From: Parabacteroides distasonis
GTDB taxonomy: Bacteria > Bacteroidota > Bacteroidia > Bacteroidales > Tannerellaceae
Direction of reading: 5' to 3'
DNA: 64,000 bases
NCBI RefSeq assembly: GCF_004793765.1
Contig: NZ_SRYM01000001.1
Coordinates: 1-64,000 of the forward strand
In this document: positions 1 to 7,796 of the stretch, in pieces
Numbering within the stretch: the stretch's first letter is position 1
Layout: the number at the start of each line of letters is the position of its first letter
Notes under the pieces: generated by a model
Told to the model about the DNA's origin: nothing
The model's input: only the letters and a program-made list of their open reading frames with translations
The model's database searches: none
Translations under genes and position numbers: made by a program

Positions 1-99
1 GCCGCTGCCATCAAGCCATACGCTACCTTTGCATCCGTGCATCGGGAACGAGTGGCTGACGGGATGAACCTCAACTATACCATCGGTTATTACCTCTGA
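1..99 (+). CDS. C-terminal end of an unidentified protein (partial)
   Basis: An open frame runs in from the left edge and stops with TGA at 97-99, giving 32 residues that end in MNLNYTIGYYL. The alternating, aromatic-rich ending would suit a last strand of an outer-membrane or fimbria-associated protein, but that is only an impression. It converges on, and overlaps by 29 nt, the RhuM-like gene on the other strand. The body of the gene lies outside the window, so no function can be assigned. Confidence 0.4.
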   Translation, partial: AAAIKPYATFASVHRERVADGMNLNYTIGYYL

Positions 100-445
100 C
101 GCTGGCAACTAATAGTGTAATCGTCGTAGCTTTCTTAATGGTGCTAATTTCATTTATTATAAACCGTCTGAACAAGACACTCTCTTTACTGCATATCCTG
201 AATGCAACGGCTATAATCACTTCAATGTTATAGACATCGTAACTGATACCATCCGGTTGCTTGAGATACTTCATCGTGCCAAGTTTGTTCAGTTCCTTGT
301 TCTTGTAGATGAAACGGATCGCCTTGCGGACATCGCATGAGAACACACCGAACAGGTCGGCTATCTCAAATTGTGTCATCCATATAGGTGCTGTCGGCAT
401 AATGACTACACCCGTTTCACTGATTGTTATTATTCCTCTGTCCAT
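71..445 (-). CDS. RhuM-like small protein downstream of tandem recombinases
   Basis: This 124-residue protein carries the pattern seen in the N-terminal half of RhuM-type proteins: an IWMTQFEIADLF stretch near residue 21, then a YNIEVIIAVAFRI segment near residue 72. This resembles a small DNA-binding fold, but the function of the family is not established. It is the last gene of an apparent operon: it starts 22 nt after the stop of the recombinase at 467-1687, which itself follows another recombinase. The final 25 residues look unlike the rest and overlap the gene entering from the left, so the C-terminus may have been replaced at an insertion junction. Membership in a mobile or invertible-DNA module is inferred from context. 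Confidence 0.5.
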   Translation of the reverse strand: MDRGIITISETGVVIMPTAPIWMTQFEIADLFGVFSCDVRKAIRFIYKNKELNKLGTMKYLKQPDGISYDVYNIEVIIAVAFRICSKESVLFRRFIINEISTIKKATTITLLVASVRGNNRWYS

Positions 446-466
446 AATGTACTGAATTGATACTGT

Positions 467-1687
467 TTACTTATTGTTGTCTGTCTTTTCGCCGATAGAT
501 TGTATTTTCCTGCGTTCCATCAGCTTGTCCATATCTCTGGAGATTTTATCATCGGTTATCCGTGCATACCCCTGTGTCGTCCGGATATTGGAATGTCCCA
601 TCATTTTAGCGATGCTCTCGATAGGTATATCCGATGAAATCAGGAACGTACCGAAGCTATGCCGACTTTGATGATAGGACAAGTTGTCTTCTTTCCCTAT
701 GATTACACCCAGCTCATGAATCTCAAACCACAGGGCATCCCGATTGGGAAGCGGGAACACGGGATGTTCATCGTCAGTCGTGTTATACAGCGACAATATC
801 CGCTCCGCTATGGGATGCAGTGGAATGAACGCCTCTATCTTTGTCTTCTTGCGGTTGATGCGGATGTACCGCCTACCATCCGCATTCGTCCCGATATGAT
901 GTGGATGCAGGAGCATTATATCCACATACGCCAGTCCGGTAAGGGTCGAAAAGATGAAAGCCCGTCTTGCCAGTTCCATCCGCTTGTCATACATCGGGGT
1001 GGAAAGTATCTTCTTGAACTCCTCACGGCTGATATACCTGTGCCTTGCCTCCGGTTTGGTTTCATATTCCATTTCCTCACAAGGGTTCACGCGGATAATC
1101 TCCTTATCGACTGCCAGATACAGCAGGCGGTTCAACCAACGCAGGCAATGGTTGGTTTGGGAAGCCCCGAAATTCTTGCATCTCTTCAAAAACGCTTTGT
1201 AGGCTTTGCCGAAGTCTTCCGTGACTTCTTCAAGGCCTATGTCTTTCTTGCCCAAAGACATGAGATAATTTGTCAGGTACTTCTGGTAATACATTGAACT
1301 CCGATAGGAAGAAGTTGAGTCTATTTCCTCGGAATGTTTCTTCAAACGCTCCTTTTCCCATTCCCCCATTTGCAGGAGGGTCGTCGGATGGATGTTGTTC
1401 AAGGTGATATGGTTCTTCAGCATCTCCGCACTGACCACACCTTGCGATTTCAGTATCTCTAAGTAGGCTTCTTCCATCAGGCGCAGGTATTCCCGTAAAC
1501 GGTTGTTCTCCCTTGCGGACTTTATCTCGTTCTTCCTGCCGTTCCAGTCTTCCGGTCTGCAATAAATTCCGGGACTGATGACGGTCTGTTTGCCGTCAAT
1601 GGTTATACGACACAATACGGCGGTCGTACCGTCAGCCTTTACCTTGCTGCGGTTGATGTAGGGTAATAATGAAAATGTACTTCGCAT
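467..1687 (-). CDS. Tyrosine recombinase (integrase or DNA invertase), copy A
   Basis: A 406-residue site-specific recombinase with the three-part layout of Bacteroidetes integrases: an N-terminal arm-binding region (about 1-90), a SAM-like core-binding domain (about 110-205) and a C-terminal catalytic domain. Visible catalytic residues are the HQSR box in LSYHQSRHSFGT, the later His in MMGHSNIRTTQ and the tyrosine nucleophile in TTQGYARI. The usual first catalytic Arg (TGLR) is replaced by Ala in FSTLTGLAYVDI; substitutions here are known in the IntDOT-like group. It follows the second recombinase with a 15-nt gap, so the two are probably co-transcribed. Whether it integrates an element or flips a promoter cannot be told from the protein. 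Confidence 0.9.
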   Translation of the reverse strand: MRSTFSLLPYINRSKVKADGTTAVLCRITIDGKQTVISPGIYCRPEDWNGRKNEIKSARENNRLREYLRLMEEAYLEILKSQGVVSAEMLKNHITLNNIHPTTLLQMGEWEKERLKKHSEEIDSTSSYRSSMYYQKYLTNYLMSLGKKDIGLEEVTEDFGKAYKAFLKRCKNFGASQTNHCLRWLNRLLYLAVDKEIIRVNPCEEMEYETKPEARHRYISREEFKKILSTPMYDKRMELARRAFIFSTLTGLAYVDIMLLHPHHIGTNADGRRYIRINRKKTKIEAFIPLHPIAERILSLYNTTDDEHPVFPLPNRDALWFEIHELGVIIGKEDNLSYHQSRHSFGTFLISSDIPIESIAKMMGHSNIRTTQGYARITDDKISRDMDKLMERRKIQSIGEKTDNNK

Positions 1688-1702
1688 ATTATTCTTTAAG
1701 TG

Positions 1703-2932
1703 TTAAAGAGTGAGTTTGAAATCTTCGGTCGCTTTAATGAACTTGTCCATGTCCTCAAATAGTTTTTTCGGGCTTACACGGGCATATACCTGAGTGGTGG
1801 AGATATCGGAGTGTCCCAACATCCTGCTGATGGTCTCTATCGGAACGCCTGCTTCAAGCGTTATCAACGAGGCAAAGCTATGGCGGGCCTGATGGTAGCA
1901 CAAGTCATCCTTGATTCCTGACAATGCCGCCAACGCTTTCATGTGCCTTCTGAGATTTGACCAGCGAAGTAAAGGAAACAAGGTTTCCCTGTCCTCACTA
2001 TGGTACTTATTGATAAGCGCAATAGCTTCGGGCAATAGTTTTACGCTGGCACGGAGTTCGTTCTTCTTTCTGCGGTATTTCAGCCACAAAGCCCCGTCCT
2101 TATCCGTATATAAATTGGTATGTGTAATTGAAACGACATCTGCATAAGAGACTCCGGTATAGCATCCGAAGAGAAACATATCCCTTGCCAGCATGTGGGA
2201 TTTGCGGTAAGCAGGTATTTCCACATCCCGGATTTTCTCAAACGATTCACGGCTTAATGCCCGTGGTGTCGTTTCAGTCTTCTTCGGCAAGGTAAAATGC
2301 TGGAAATGGCTCCTGTCGGCATACCCCTTCTTATAAGCCAGACGGCATATCTTCTTCAGGATGGCAAGATGATGGCGGACGGTATCTATCGCATATCCCT
2401 TGTTTTCCATAGCGAATGCTTGATAGTCGTGGATGAACTGTTCCGTCAGTTGCCCGAATGACAGGTCCTTGACCTTGTACTGATGCTCGATGAACTCTCC
2501 GAGGGTCAGACGCATATAGTGATAGCCGGGATAAGTTCCTTTCGCGCGGTCTATGCCGATACGGGCTTTGAGGTCGTCACAGACAACATCCGTCATTTTC
2601 ATGAGAGTCATCTGTGTTTCCATGCTGCCTTGAAAATGATTCTTCACATCGGTGGCTTCAAAATCCACTTTACGACTCACAAGGCTGTTGAAAGCGTTGT
2701 TCACCGCCAACAGCAGTTTTTCAATCCTGGCATTGGTTTCCACCGCTTCCTTGCTCTTGCCGTTCAGACGGCTTTCACGGGGATTCCACAGTTCGGGAGT
2801 GCAGGACAGCTTAGATCCGAACTGCGCCATCGTGCGGTTCACGGTTATGCGTCCCATGATGGGAGCCTTGCCCGACTTGTCCAGTCCGCTCTTTTTGAGG
2901 TAGAGCAGCACCTTGAATTTTTCTACTTTCAT
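1703..2932 (-). CDS. Tyrosine recombinase (integrase or DNA invertase), copy B
   Basis: A 409-residue tyrosine recombinase of the same architecture as its downstream neighbour but only distantly similar in sequence. The N-terminal arm-binding part (about 1-95) starts KVEKFKVLLYLKKSG, followed by a SAM-like domain (about 115-215) and the catalytic domain. The HQAR box lies in CYHQARHSFAS, the second His in MLGHSDISTTQ and the nucleophile in TTQVYARV. The first catalytic Arg position is Ser (GCYTGVSYADV). It leads a three-gene unit on the minus strand: recombinase B, recombinase A, RhuM-like. Paired recombinases of this kind often sit beside invertible surface-protein genes in Bacteroidales, which is a possible role here besides integration of a mobile element. 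Confidence 0.9.
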   Translation of the reverse strand: MKVEKFKVLLYLKKSGLDKSGKAPIMGRITVNRTMAQFGSKLSCTPELWNPRESRLNGKSKEAVETNARIEKLLLAVNNAFNSLVSRKVDFEATDVKNHFQGSMETQMTLMKMTDVVCDDLKARIGIDRAKGTYPGYHYMRLTLGEFIEHQYKVKDLSFGQLTEQFIHDYQAFAMENKGYAIDTVRHHLAILKKICRLAYKKGYADRSHFQHFTLPKKTETTPRALSRESFEKIRDVEIPAYRKSHMLARDMFLFGCYTGVSYADVVSITHTNLYTDKDGALWLKYRRKKNELRASVKLLPEAIALINKYHSEDRETLFPLLRWSNLRRHMKALAALSGIKDDLCYHQARHSFASLITLEAGVPIETISRMLGHSDISTTQVYARVSPKKLFEDMDKFIKATEDFKLTL

Positions 2933-2951
2933 ACGCTTATATTTTTTAGTG

Positions 2952-2959
2952 CAAAATTA
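2952..2959 (-). promoter_or_regulatory. -7 promoter element before recombinase B
   Basis: Read on the minus strand this is TAATTTTG, matching the Bacteroidetes TAnnTTTG element, 20 nt before the start of recombinase B. No good -33 TTTG partner is seen at the usual distance, so this is tentative. Confidence 0.4.
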
Positions 2960-3043
2960 CTTGCCGTATAAGCGTTCCTTGATATGCAAAACACTGTGTA
3001 TGAGCGCAAATAAAACGGTGAGGGTTTCTTTTCATTGCCTGCC

Positions 3044-3090
3044 GTTACCTATTCCTGTTTCGGTAACTGCCCGGCTAACGGTTTGGTAAC
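3044..3090. repeat. GGTAAC repeat cluster A (possible recombinase arm sites)
   Basis: Three copies of the hexamer occur here: GTTACC at 3044-3049 (inverted) and GGTAAC at 3062-3067 and 3085-3090. A second cluster lies just beyond the integrase remnant at 3435-3481. Repeated short motifs beside an integrase end are what arm-type binding sites look like. That role is inferred. Confidence 0.45.
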
Positions 3091-3208
3091 TGAACAACCT
3101 CAATATTCCGTTGCCGTTTGCATTTTCTCTACTTGGCAGAATGCTGAAATACCGTTCATTTCAAACGACTTACGTTTAATCTTTACCTCTCTGTGTTTCT
3201 TTGCATAG

Positions 3209-3427
3209 CCTATCACTTTTCACCTTGCACGTCACACGTTCGCAACGACTACCACGTTGTCAAAGGGCGTACCTATTGAAACGGTGTCCAAGATGCTGGG
3301 ACACACCAATATCGAAACGACCCAAATTTACGCCCGCATCACCAACAGCAAAATAGGCAGCGATATGCAAGGGCTTGACAAGAAGTTTGTCGGCATCGAG
3401 AAGATTTACAAGGAAGTCGCCATGTAA
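3209..3427 (+). pseudogene. C-terminal remnant of a third tyrosine integrase
   Basis: An open stretch of 72 codons, with no start codon and a TAG directly upstream at 3206-3208, encodes the end of an integrase catalytic domain. It contains HLARHTFAT (the HxxR box), [12 protein letters not shown] and the nucleophile in TTQIYARI, followed by a normal C-terminus. The N-terminal 300 or so residues are missing. It lies on the opposite strand to the two intact recombinases and resembles neither closely. It is most simply the leftover of an integrated element whose other end was lost or rearranged. GGTAAC repeat clusters flank it on both sides. Confidence 0.8.
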
Positions 3428-3434
3428 ATTTTCA

Positions 3435-3481
3435 GTTACCTATATACCGTTGGTAACAAAACAGGTAACGATTTCGGTAAC
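3435..3481. repeat. GGTAAC repeat cluster B
   Basis: Four copies of the hexamer: GTTACC at 3435-3440 (inverted) and GGTAAC at 3452-3457, 3464-3469 and 3476-3481. The cluster begins 8 nt after the stop of the integrase remnant, a usual place for an att region. It mirrors cluster A. Confidence 0.45.
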
Positions 3482-4098
3482 GAAATACCACCTAATAAGT
3501 TATATCCGAGTATTTTACATTCTTTCACCTTGCGGGCAGTCCACCGACTACCCGCATTTTTTATTCCCTTTTCCACTGGCACATTCCCCGAAACGCCAGC
3601 CGTGCGTGGCATGGCTGACTGATTTTCGTGAAAAGAGCCGTTGGAAACCCGCACAAGCGTACCGCAAGGTGAACTTGCCATACCCTTGCCTTTCCCGCCC
3701 GCATGGAGTGTTCCCTAAAAGACGAAAGGGAACAAGCACTTTTCCCCTGTTTCCCTATCTGTAAATCTTCCTCATTATGCAGTCCCCCAGCCGGGACAGT
3801 CGTTTTTATCATTTCAATAGGCAAAGGTAGCTACGGGGGCTTTTGGCTCTGCAAATTGGGTTTCATCGAAAAAAATTGTTCCAGCTTCCCGTTGGTCGGA
3901 AAAAATTTTTGTCGGAAAAATTTGCATATCAAGACCCCTTCACAAACCAGCCTATGTGAAACGAAAACGACCGACCCGACCGGAAGACGCATAAAAAAAA
4001 AGTCGGATTTACGGGAAACAGGAAAAAAGTTCAGTGAAACTTCAACTCCCTCACCTCTCAAATCCGCATAAAATCAAAAACTTAAAAATTACAGCAAT
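3482..4098. other. Non-coding stretch before ardA
   Basis: About 600 nt with no convincing gene. Open frames here on either strand have poor composition and no recognisable similarity. The right half carries A- and T-runs and GTCGGAAAAA repeats. Such long leaders before ardA are usual in Bacteroides conjugative elements and might hold a transfer origin, but nothing here proves that. Confidence 0.4.
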
Positions 4099-4632
4099 AT
4101 GGAAGCAAAGGTATTATCGGAAGCAAAAGTTTATGTAGGCACTTACGCCAAGTATAACAACGGTTCATTGTCCGGCGCATGGCTCGACCTTTCGGACTAT
4201 TCGGACAAGGAAGAATTTTACGAAGCCTGCCGGGAACTTCACAAGGACGAGGAAGATGCGGAATATATGTTTCAGGACTGGGAGAACGTGCCGGAGGGCT
4301 TAATCGGCGAAAGCTGGATTTCTGAAAACTTCTTTTCCCTGCGTGATGCGGTGGAGGATTTGAGCGACACCGAGCAGGAAGCCTTTTTCGTGTGGTGCAA
4401 CTATAAAAGCCATGATTTGAGCGAGGAAGATGCGGACGACCTTGTACGTGATTTCCGGGACGAGTATCGGGGACAATATGACGATGAAGAAGATTTCGCC
4501 TATGAAATTATCGAGGAATGTTACGACCTGCCGGAGTTCGCAAAGACCTATTTCGATTATGAAAAGTTCGCCCGTGACCTGTTTATGTGCGATTACTGGT
4601 TTGATGACGGTTTTGTGTTCCGTGCGGCATAA
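4099..4632 (+). CDS. ardA: ArdA-like antirestriction protein
   Basis: A 177-residue, strongly acidic protein with the layout of ArdA, a DNA mimic that binds and blocks type I restriction enzymes so that an incoming element survives. Typical features are the YVGTYAKYNNGSLSGAWLDL opening, the many Asp/Glu runs (for example DEEDAEYMFQDWE) and the acidic C-terminal half. The length matches the family. It heads a run of small same-strand genes (4689, 4921, 5150) like those in Bacteroides conjugative transposons, and no relaxase or transfer genes remain nearby. This suggests a fragment of such an element rather than a working one. Confidence 0.85.
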   Translation: MEAKVLSEAKVYVGTYAKYNNGSLSGAWLDLSDYSDKEEFYEACRELHKDEEDAEYMFQDWENVPEGLIGESWISENFFSLRDAVEDLSDTEQEAFFVWCNYKSHDLSEEDADDLVRDFRDEYRGQYDDEEDFAYEIIEECYDLPEFAKTYFDYEKFARDLFMCDYWFDDGFVFRAA

Positions 4633-4688
4633 TCAAATACCAATCCGGGCGGGGTGTCAAAGCCCTGCCCGCTAAAAATAACCAAGCG

Positions 4689-4901
4689 ATGAAACGGAAA
4701 AGCATTTATAAAATCCTTTGGCGGGCGTTCCTGTGCTGCCTTGCATGGCGGTTTACCAGCGTAGCCGGAGCAGGCACGGCGATAACGGCGTATATCGTAT
4801 TTCGTGCCGCCTGTTTCCTGTTCCGTGTCTGCCTTTCAGCCCTTTATGCGCTGGGCGTAGCTCTGCTTTTCCTATCGTTGCTTTTCTTACTGATATTATA
4901 A
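4689..4901 (+). CDS. Small hydrophobic protein of a conjugative element
   Basis: A 70-residue protein with a basic start (MKRKSIYKILWRAF) and two hydrophobic stretches: about residues 27-45 and a very hydrophobic C-terminus (YALGVALLFLSLLFLLIL). It is probably a small inner-membrane protein. It lies between ardA and the DUF3873 gene, close on both sides, in the arrangement found in Bacteroides conjugative transposons. No function is known to me. Confidence 0.55.
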   Translation: MKRKSIYKILWRAFLCCLAWRFTSVAGAGTAITAYIVFRAACFLFRVCLSALYALGVALLFLSLLFLLIL

Positions 4902-4920
4902 CCATAAAAAATAGAACATC

Positions 4921-5124
4921 ATGCAGTCACTTAACAAAAACGGGGTAAGCATCACCCAAACACCGGGAGAAGAAAAGTTCGTGAAATGCTGTTTAGGGGC
5001 TTTCAGGGGACAGATTTATTTTCAATATGACTACCGCCACACGGACGGCGAACTTTTCAGCACAGTAGCCAAAACGCTGGACGAGTGCCGCCGCAGGCGT
5101 GACGAGTGGATAGCGAAAAAGTAA
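4921..5124 (+). CDS. DUF3873-like protein of a conjugative element
   Basis: A 67-residue protein recognisable as a DUF3873-type protein by its opening SLNKNGVSITQTPGEEKF, the central FQYDYRHTDGELFSTVA and the basic ending CRRRRDEWIAKK. Members are common in Bacteroides conjugative transposons near ardA; their role is unknown. The gene starts 19 nt after the small membrane gene and precedes the 160-residue gene by 25 nt, so all are probably one transcript. Confidence 0.7.
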   Translation: MQSLNKNGVSITQTPGEEKFVKCCLGAFRGQIYFQYDYRHTDGELFSTVAKTLDECRRRRDEWIAKK

Positions 5125-5149
5125 CAGAGTAATAAGTAATTTTAGGGAT

Positions 5150-5632
5150 ATGAAAACGACAGAAGTAAACAAGGAGCTTATCGGCAGGCGTTGCGAGTGC
5201 ATTTTTACGGGCTTAATGGTAACGGGGGTTATTGAGGGCATCCAAGACGACCCGCATTCCACAGCGGTCAAAGTCCGTTTCGACCATCCGCACCAGTGGG
5301 GCGATGATTTGTATAATGATGTGTGGGCGTGGGGGCGTAAAACTGACGAGTTCGGCACGCTGCACCATTTGCAACTGTTAGAGGACAAACCGGACTTTCA
5401 GATAATGACGGTAGTTTTCGGCGAGCCAATCAGCCAAATAGACCGCAATGTTTTTGAAGATGTTGCAACGTGGGGTGTCTGTTCACTGCAAGGCTGGGTA
5501 AACAGCTACGAGAGTGTCCGGTTTGTAGCCATAGACGACCATACGGCAATCATCACGGGCGAATACAACATGGAGCAGGTAAAGGTGTGGTTAGAGAAAT
5601 ACACGTCCATAAAGAGCCTTAAAACCAGTTGA
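5150..5632 (+). CDS. Conserved protein of a conjugative element, unknown function
   Basis: A 160-residue soluble protein that I do not recognise by function. The first 80 residues look like a small beta-barrel (RRCECIFTGLMVTGVIEGI, then KVRFDHPHQWGDDLY). The second half has a separate pattern with FEDVATWGVCSLQGWVNSYE and ends in a short helix. It is the last gene of the ardA run and is followed by a hairpin at 5641-5657. Its composition fits the same mobile element. Confidence 0.6.
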   Translation: MKTTEVNKELIGRRCECIFTGLMVTGVIEGIQDDPHSTAVKVRFDHPHQWGDDLYNDVWAWGRKTDEFGTLHHLQLLEDKPDFQIMTVVFGEPISQIDRNVFEDVATWGVCSLQGWVNSYESVRFVAIDDHTAIITGEYNMEQVKVWLEKYTSIKSLKTS

Positions 5633-5640
5633 TAGAGAAC

Positions 5641-5657
5641 GGCGGCTGTTTGCCGCC
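5641..5657 (+). terminator. Hairpin after the conjugative-element genes
   Basis: GGCGGC, a 5-nt loop and GCCGCC form a strong stem 8 nt after the preceding stop codon. No clear T-run follows, so its use as an intrinsic terminator is uncertain. It also marks the approximate border between the conjugative fragment and the prophage remnant. Confidence 0.5.
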
Positions 5658-5725
5658 GCCACTTTCTTTCGTGAGTGCCGGGAAATAAAGTGGCAAAGAA
5701 ACCCGCCCTGTTCCCTAACAAGGAT

Positions 5726-6733
5726 ATGGCCATATCCAGTACGTTGAAGGATAAGATGTTTTCCAGAAGTGCAGATGCGCTGAATACCCTGTTGAAACGT
5801 AAGGATGAATTTGGTAAAACCATATCCTCCCGTGTCTGGGATATAACGGACGGAGCTATGGATAATCTGGAACATTATCTTTCTTCGGGTTTGTCCTCTG
5901 GTCGTCCGGCAGCGTTGATCAGCCAAGATATACGGCAATTACTAAACGAACCCAACCGTCGTTTCCGCCGTGTAAGGGACGCGAATGGCAAATTGGTCCC
6001 ATCCCAGCCGATGAAAGATTATCATCCGGGGCAGGGTGTTTATCGCTCGTCTTATAAAAATGCTCTTCGCTTGGCTGCGACGGAAACAAATAAAGCGTTT
6101 CGTACTGCCGACTACGAGCGTTGGCAGAATATGGACTTCGTGACCGGTATAGAGGTGGAACGTTCACCATCGAATCATGGCCTGTGTCCTGTGTGTGATG
6201 CAAAGGCGGGGCAATATTCGAAAGATTTCAAGTTTACAGGATGGCATCCGTTTTGTATTTGCATATCTACGCCGATTATGATGGATCATGAGGAGTTCGC
6301 GGAATGGTTGCTTAGTGATAGAAAAGTAGAAAAAGATAGTATTTCAATTCAATATTCAAAAGATAGGGCAAAAGAACTACAAAATTGGGCTAAACAGTCT
6401 TTGTTAAATAGCTCATTCTCTCATAAAGATTTTCCGATACAAGTTAAAATGACAGGAAAGTCTATTAAAGAGTTCTTGAATCAGCCTCATAAGTTCAAGA
6501 AAGAGAAAAACGAATTGATTAAAAATATAGGAGCGGTATTCGCCGGTTCGGATTACAAGGGGTATACCGAATACCACAAGGATAATCCTATGATCAAATA
6601 TTCTCATGTCTTTGAAATTGACTTGAAAGGTGAGAAAAGTTGGATTATTGTAAGAGAAGATATAACAGGAAAAGCGGTCCTTTATAGTATATCGGATAGT
6701 GATAAGGTTTTGACTGGTATAAAAAAGAAGTAG
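5726..6733 (+). CDS. MuF-type phage head protein with C-terminal nuclease-like toxin domain
   Basis: Counting from the ATG at 5726, a 335-residue protein in two parts. Residues to about 215 match the MuF/gpF minor head protein family: a helical region, then the AATETNKAFRTADYERW and CPVCDAKAGQ...WHPFCICIS motifs. The last 110 residues (from KMTGKSIKEFLNQPHK to GEKSWIIVRE and VLYSISDSDKV) resemble the phage-borne Barnase-EndoU-ColicinE5/RelE-like nuclease domains that ride on such proteins. MuF proteins are injected or carried with the capsid, so this could be a delivered toxin. A GTG at 5675 would extend the frame into conjugative-element sequence. The usual N-terminal residues, portal and terminase are absent, so the gene is probably cut at its 5' end. 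Confidence 0.75.
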   Translation: MAISSTLKDKMFSRSADALNTLLKRKDEFGKTISSRVWDITDGAMDNLEHYLSSGLSSGRPAALISQDIRQLLNEPNRRFRRVRDANGKLVPSQPMKDYHPGQGVYRSSYKNALRLAATETNKAFRTADYERWQNMDFVTGIEVERSPSNHGLCPVCDAKAGQYSKDFKFTGWHPFCICISTPIMMDHEEFAEWLLSDRKVEKDSISIQYSKDRAKELQNWAKQSLLNSSFSHKDFPIQVKMTGKSIKEFLNQPHKFKKEKNELIKNIGAVFAGSDYKGYTEYHKDNPMIKYSHVFEIDLKGEKSWIIVREDITGKAVLYSISDSDKVLTGIKKK

Positions 6734-6795
6734 CCCGATAGACCATCACACGTGGAACTACAATCCACGGCTGAATCTATCAGACTACTCTTTTT
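6732..6795. terminator. Structured terminator between convergent phage genes
   Basis: Nested inverted repeats (GATAGA with TCTATC outside, CGTGGA with TCCACG inside) end in a short T-run at 6790-6795. They lie between the MuF gene and the oppositely oriented antirepressor gene, the right place for a terminator. Confidence 0.6.
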
Positions 6796-6840
6796 GCAAA
6801 AATATAAATAATCTCCTAATTGTCTAACGATTTAGGAATT

Positions 6841-7392
6841 TTAATCGTCAAAGTCAAGAATAAGCTGTTTCCCGTTAGCCTTCCATTGCTCAAATGAGTA
6901 GTCCACGGTCATATTCATTTGTTTTGTGGCTTTGGCTAGCTTATTTTTGGCTTCATGGAATTCTTTCTTCAAGATCTGAATACGTGCCCAATCCTCAGCC
7001 TGTCGTTTCTGTTTCTGGTTGACGAAGCTGGCGTAAGAGGAGAAATGATCATATAATACATCGTAGCACTGCATTTTGTACTTAATGACTGAGGGTCTTG
7101 CTTCTTCATCAACACGGTTTGTGTCGATTGAAAATAACCAACCAAAGACATATCGAAGGGGAATACAATACATCTCACGTTCTTTCCCGTCTGCTGCAAC
7201 CGAGGTCATGATGACCCCGGTTGAATTTAATATTTCATCACGATCAATTCTATTACGTTGAGCTTTGGCATCTATGCCAAGAGCATCACAAATAGGTTTG
7301 ATAGGAACTAGTTGTCTTGGATCATTACTTGCCATGATAGCCACATTGTTTACTTTTGCAATTTCTTTTGCGTTAAATGATGAATTTTTCAT
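6841..7392 (-). CDS. Phage antirepressor-like protein (P22 AR N-terminal type)
   Basis: A 183-residue protein whose N-terminal 110 residues match the P22 antirepressor N-terminal domain: VPIKPICDALGIDAKAQRNR, then an EMYCIPLRYVFGWLFSID segment. The remainder is a helical, probably coiled-coil tail with many Lys and Glu. Antirepressors bind phage repressors and help switch a prophage to lytic growth. I take the start at 7392 (MKNSSFNAKE); a longer frame from 7455 exists but has a poorly conserved look. It lies on the minus strand inside a plus-strand structural operon, with the 78-residue gene at 7560 upstream on the same strand, so it is a cargo or control cassette rather than part of the head module. 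Confidence 0.75.
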   Translation of the reverse strand: MKNSSFNAKEIAKVNNVAIMASNDPRQLVPIKPICDALGIDAKAQRNRIDRDEILNSTGVIMTSVAADGKEREMYCIPLRYVFGWLFSIDTNRVDEEARPSVIKYKMQCYDVLYDHFSSYASFVNQKQKRQAEDWARIQILKKEFHEAKNKLAKATKQMNMTVDYSFEQWKANGKQLILDFDD

Positions 7393-7559
7393 ATTTCCGA
7401 AAAAAGGCGAGGGCAAAGGGGATTCTGTAGTAAAGTGGCAGTTTACAGAATACACCCGATGCCCTCTAAATTTCCTACTGACGTAACTGCCACGTAACGT
7501 CTTTCTGAGATAATATATAAATCAGAAAAACTTTTTCCTGTGGCAGTTGATGACACCTT

Positions 7560-7796
7560 CTATACTTTCGCTCTTTGCATTTGTAATTTTGCACTTAGCT
7601 TCTCAGCTTCCTTTTGCATATTTTCGGAAGCATGTTTGATGTAGTATAGCATTCCTTCGGTTCTTCCTATCTCTCGACCGGTATTGAATGCGGCTTGCAG
7701 TTCTGGAGTGGAGTACTTGCCCATTTCGGAGGGTTGGGCCGTTGGTTGTTGGGTACTATTATTCCCCGACAAATCAATGTTACGCTGTTTGGACAT
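7560..7796 (-). CDS. Small phage protein of unknown function
   Basis: Starting at the ATG at 7796 this is a 78-residue protein. It opens with a polar, Gln/Asn-rich 30 residues, then YSTPELQAAFNTGREIGRTE, and ends in an amphipathic helix rich in Lys and Glu (ENMQKEAEKLSAKLQMQ). I do not recognise a family. It precedes the antirepressor gene on the same strand by about 170 nt. A longer frame to 7895 exists but its added residues look non-coding. Confidence 0.45.
   Translation of the reverse strand: MSKQRNIDLSGNNSTQQPTAQPSEMGKYSTPELQAAFNTGREIGRTEGMLYYIKHASENMQKEAEKLSAKLQMQRAKV

Noticed and set aside
659-1297. 212-codon open frame on the plus strand
   Set aside because: It lies wholly inside the recombinase gene on the other strand, which has clear catalytic motifs; the frame has none.
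3703-4071. 122-codon plus-strand frame before ardA
   Set aside because: Odd composition (Cys, Ser, Lys runs), poly-A derived residues and no recognisable pattern; the region reads as non-coding leader.
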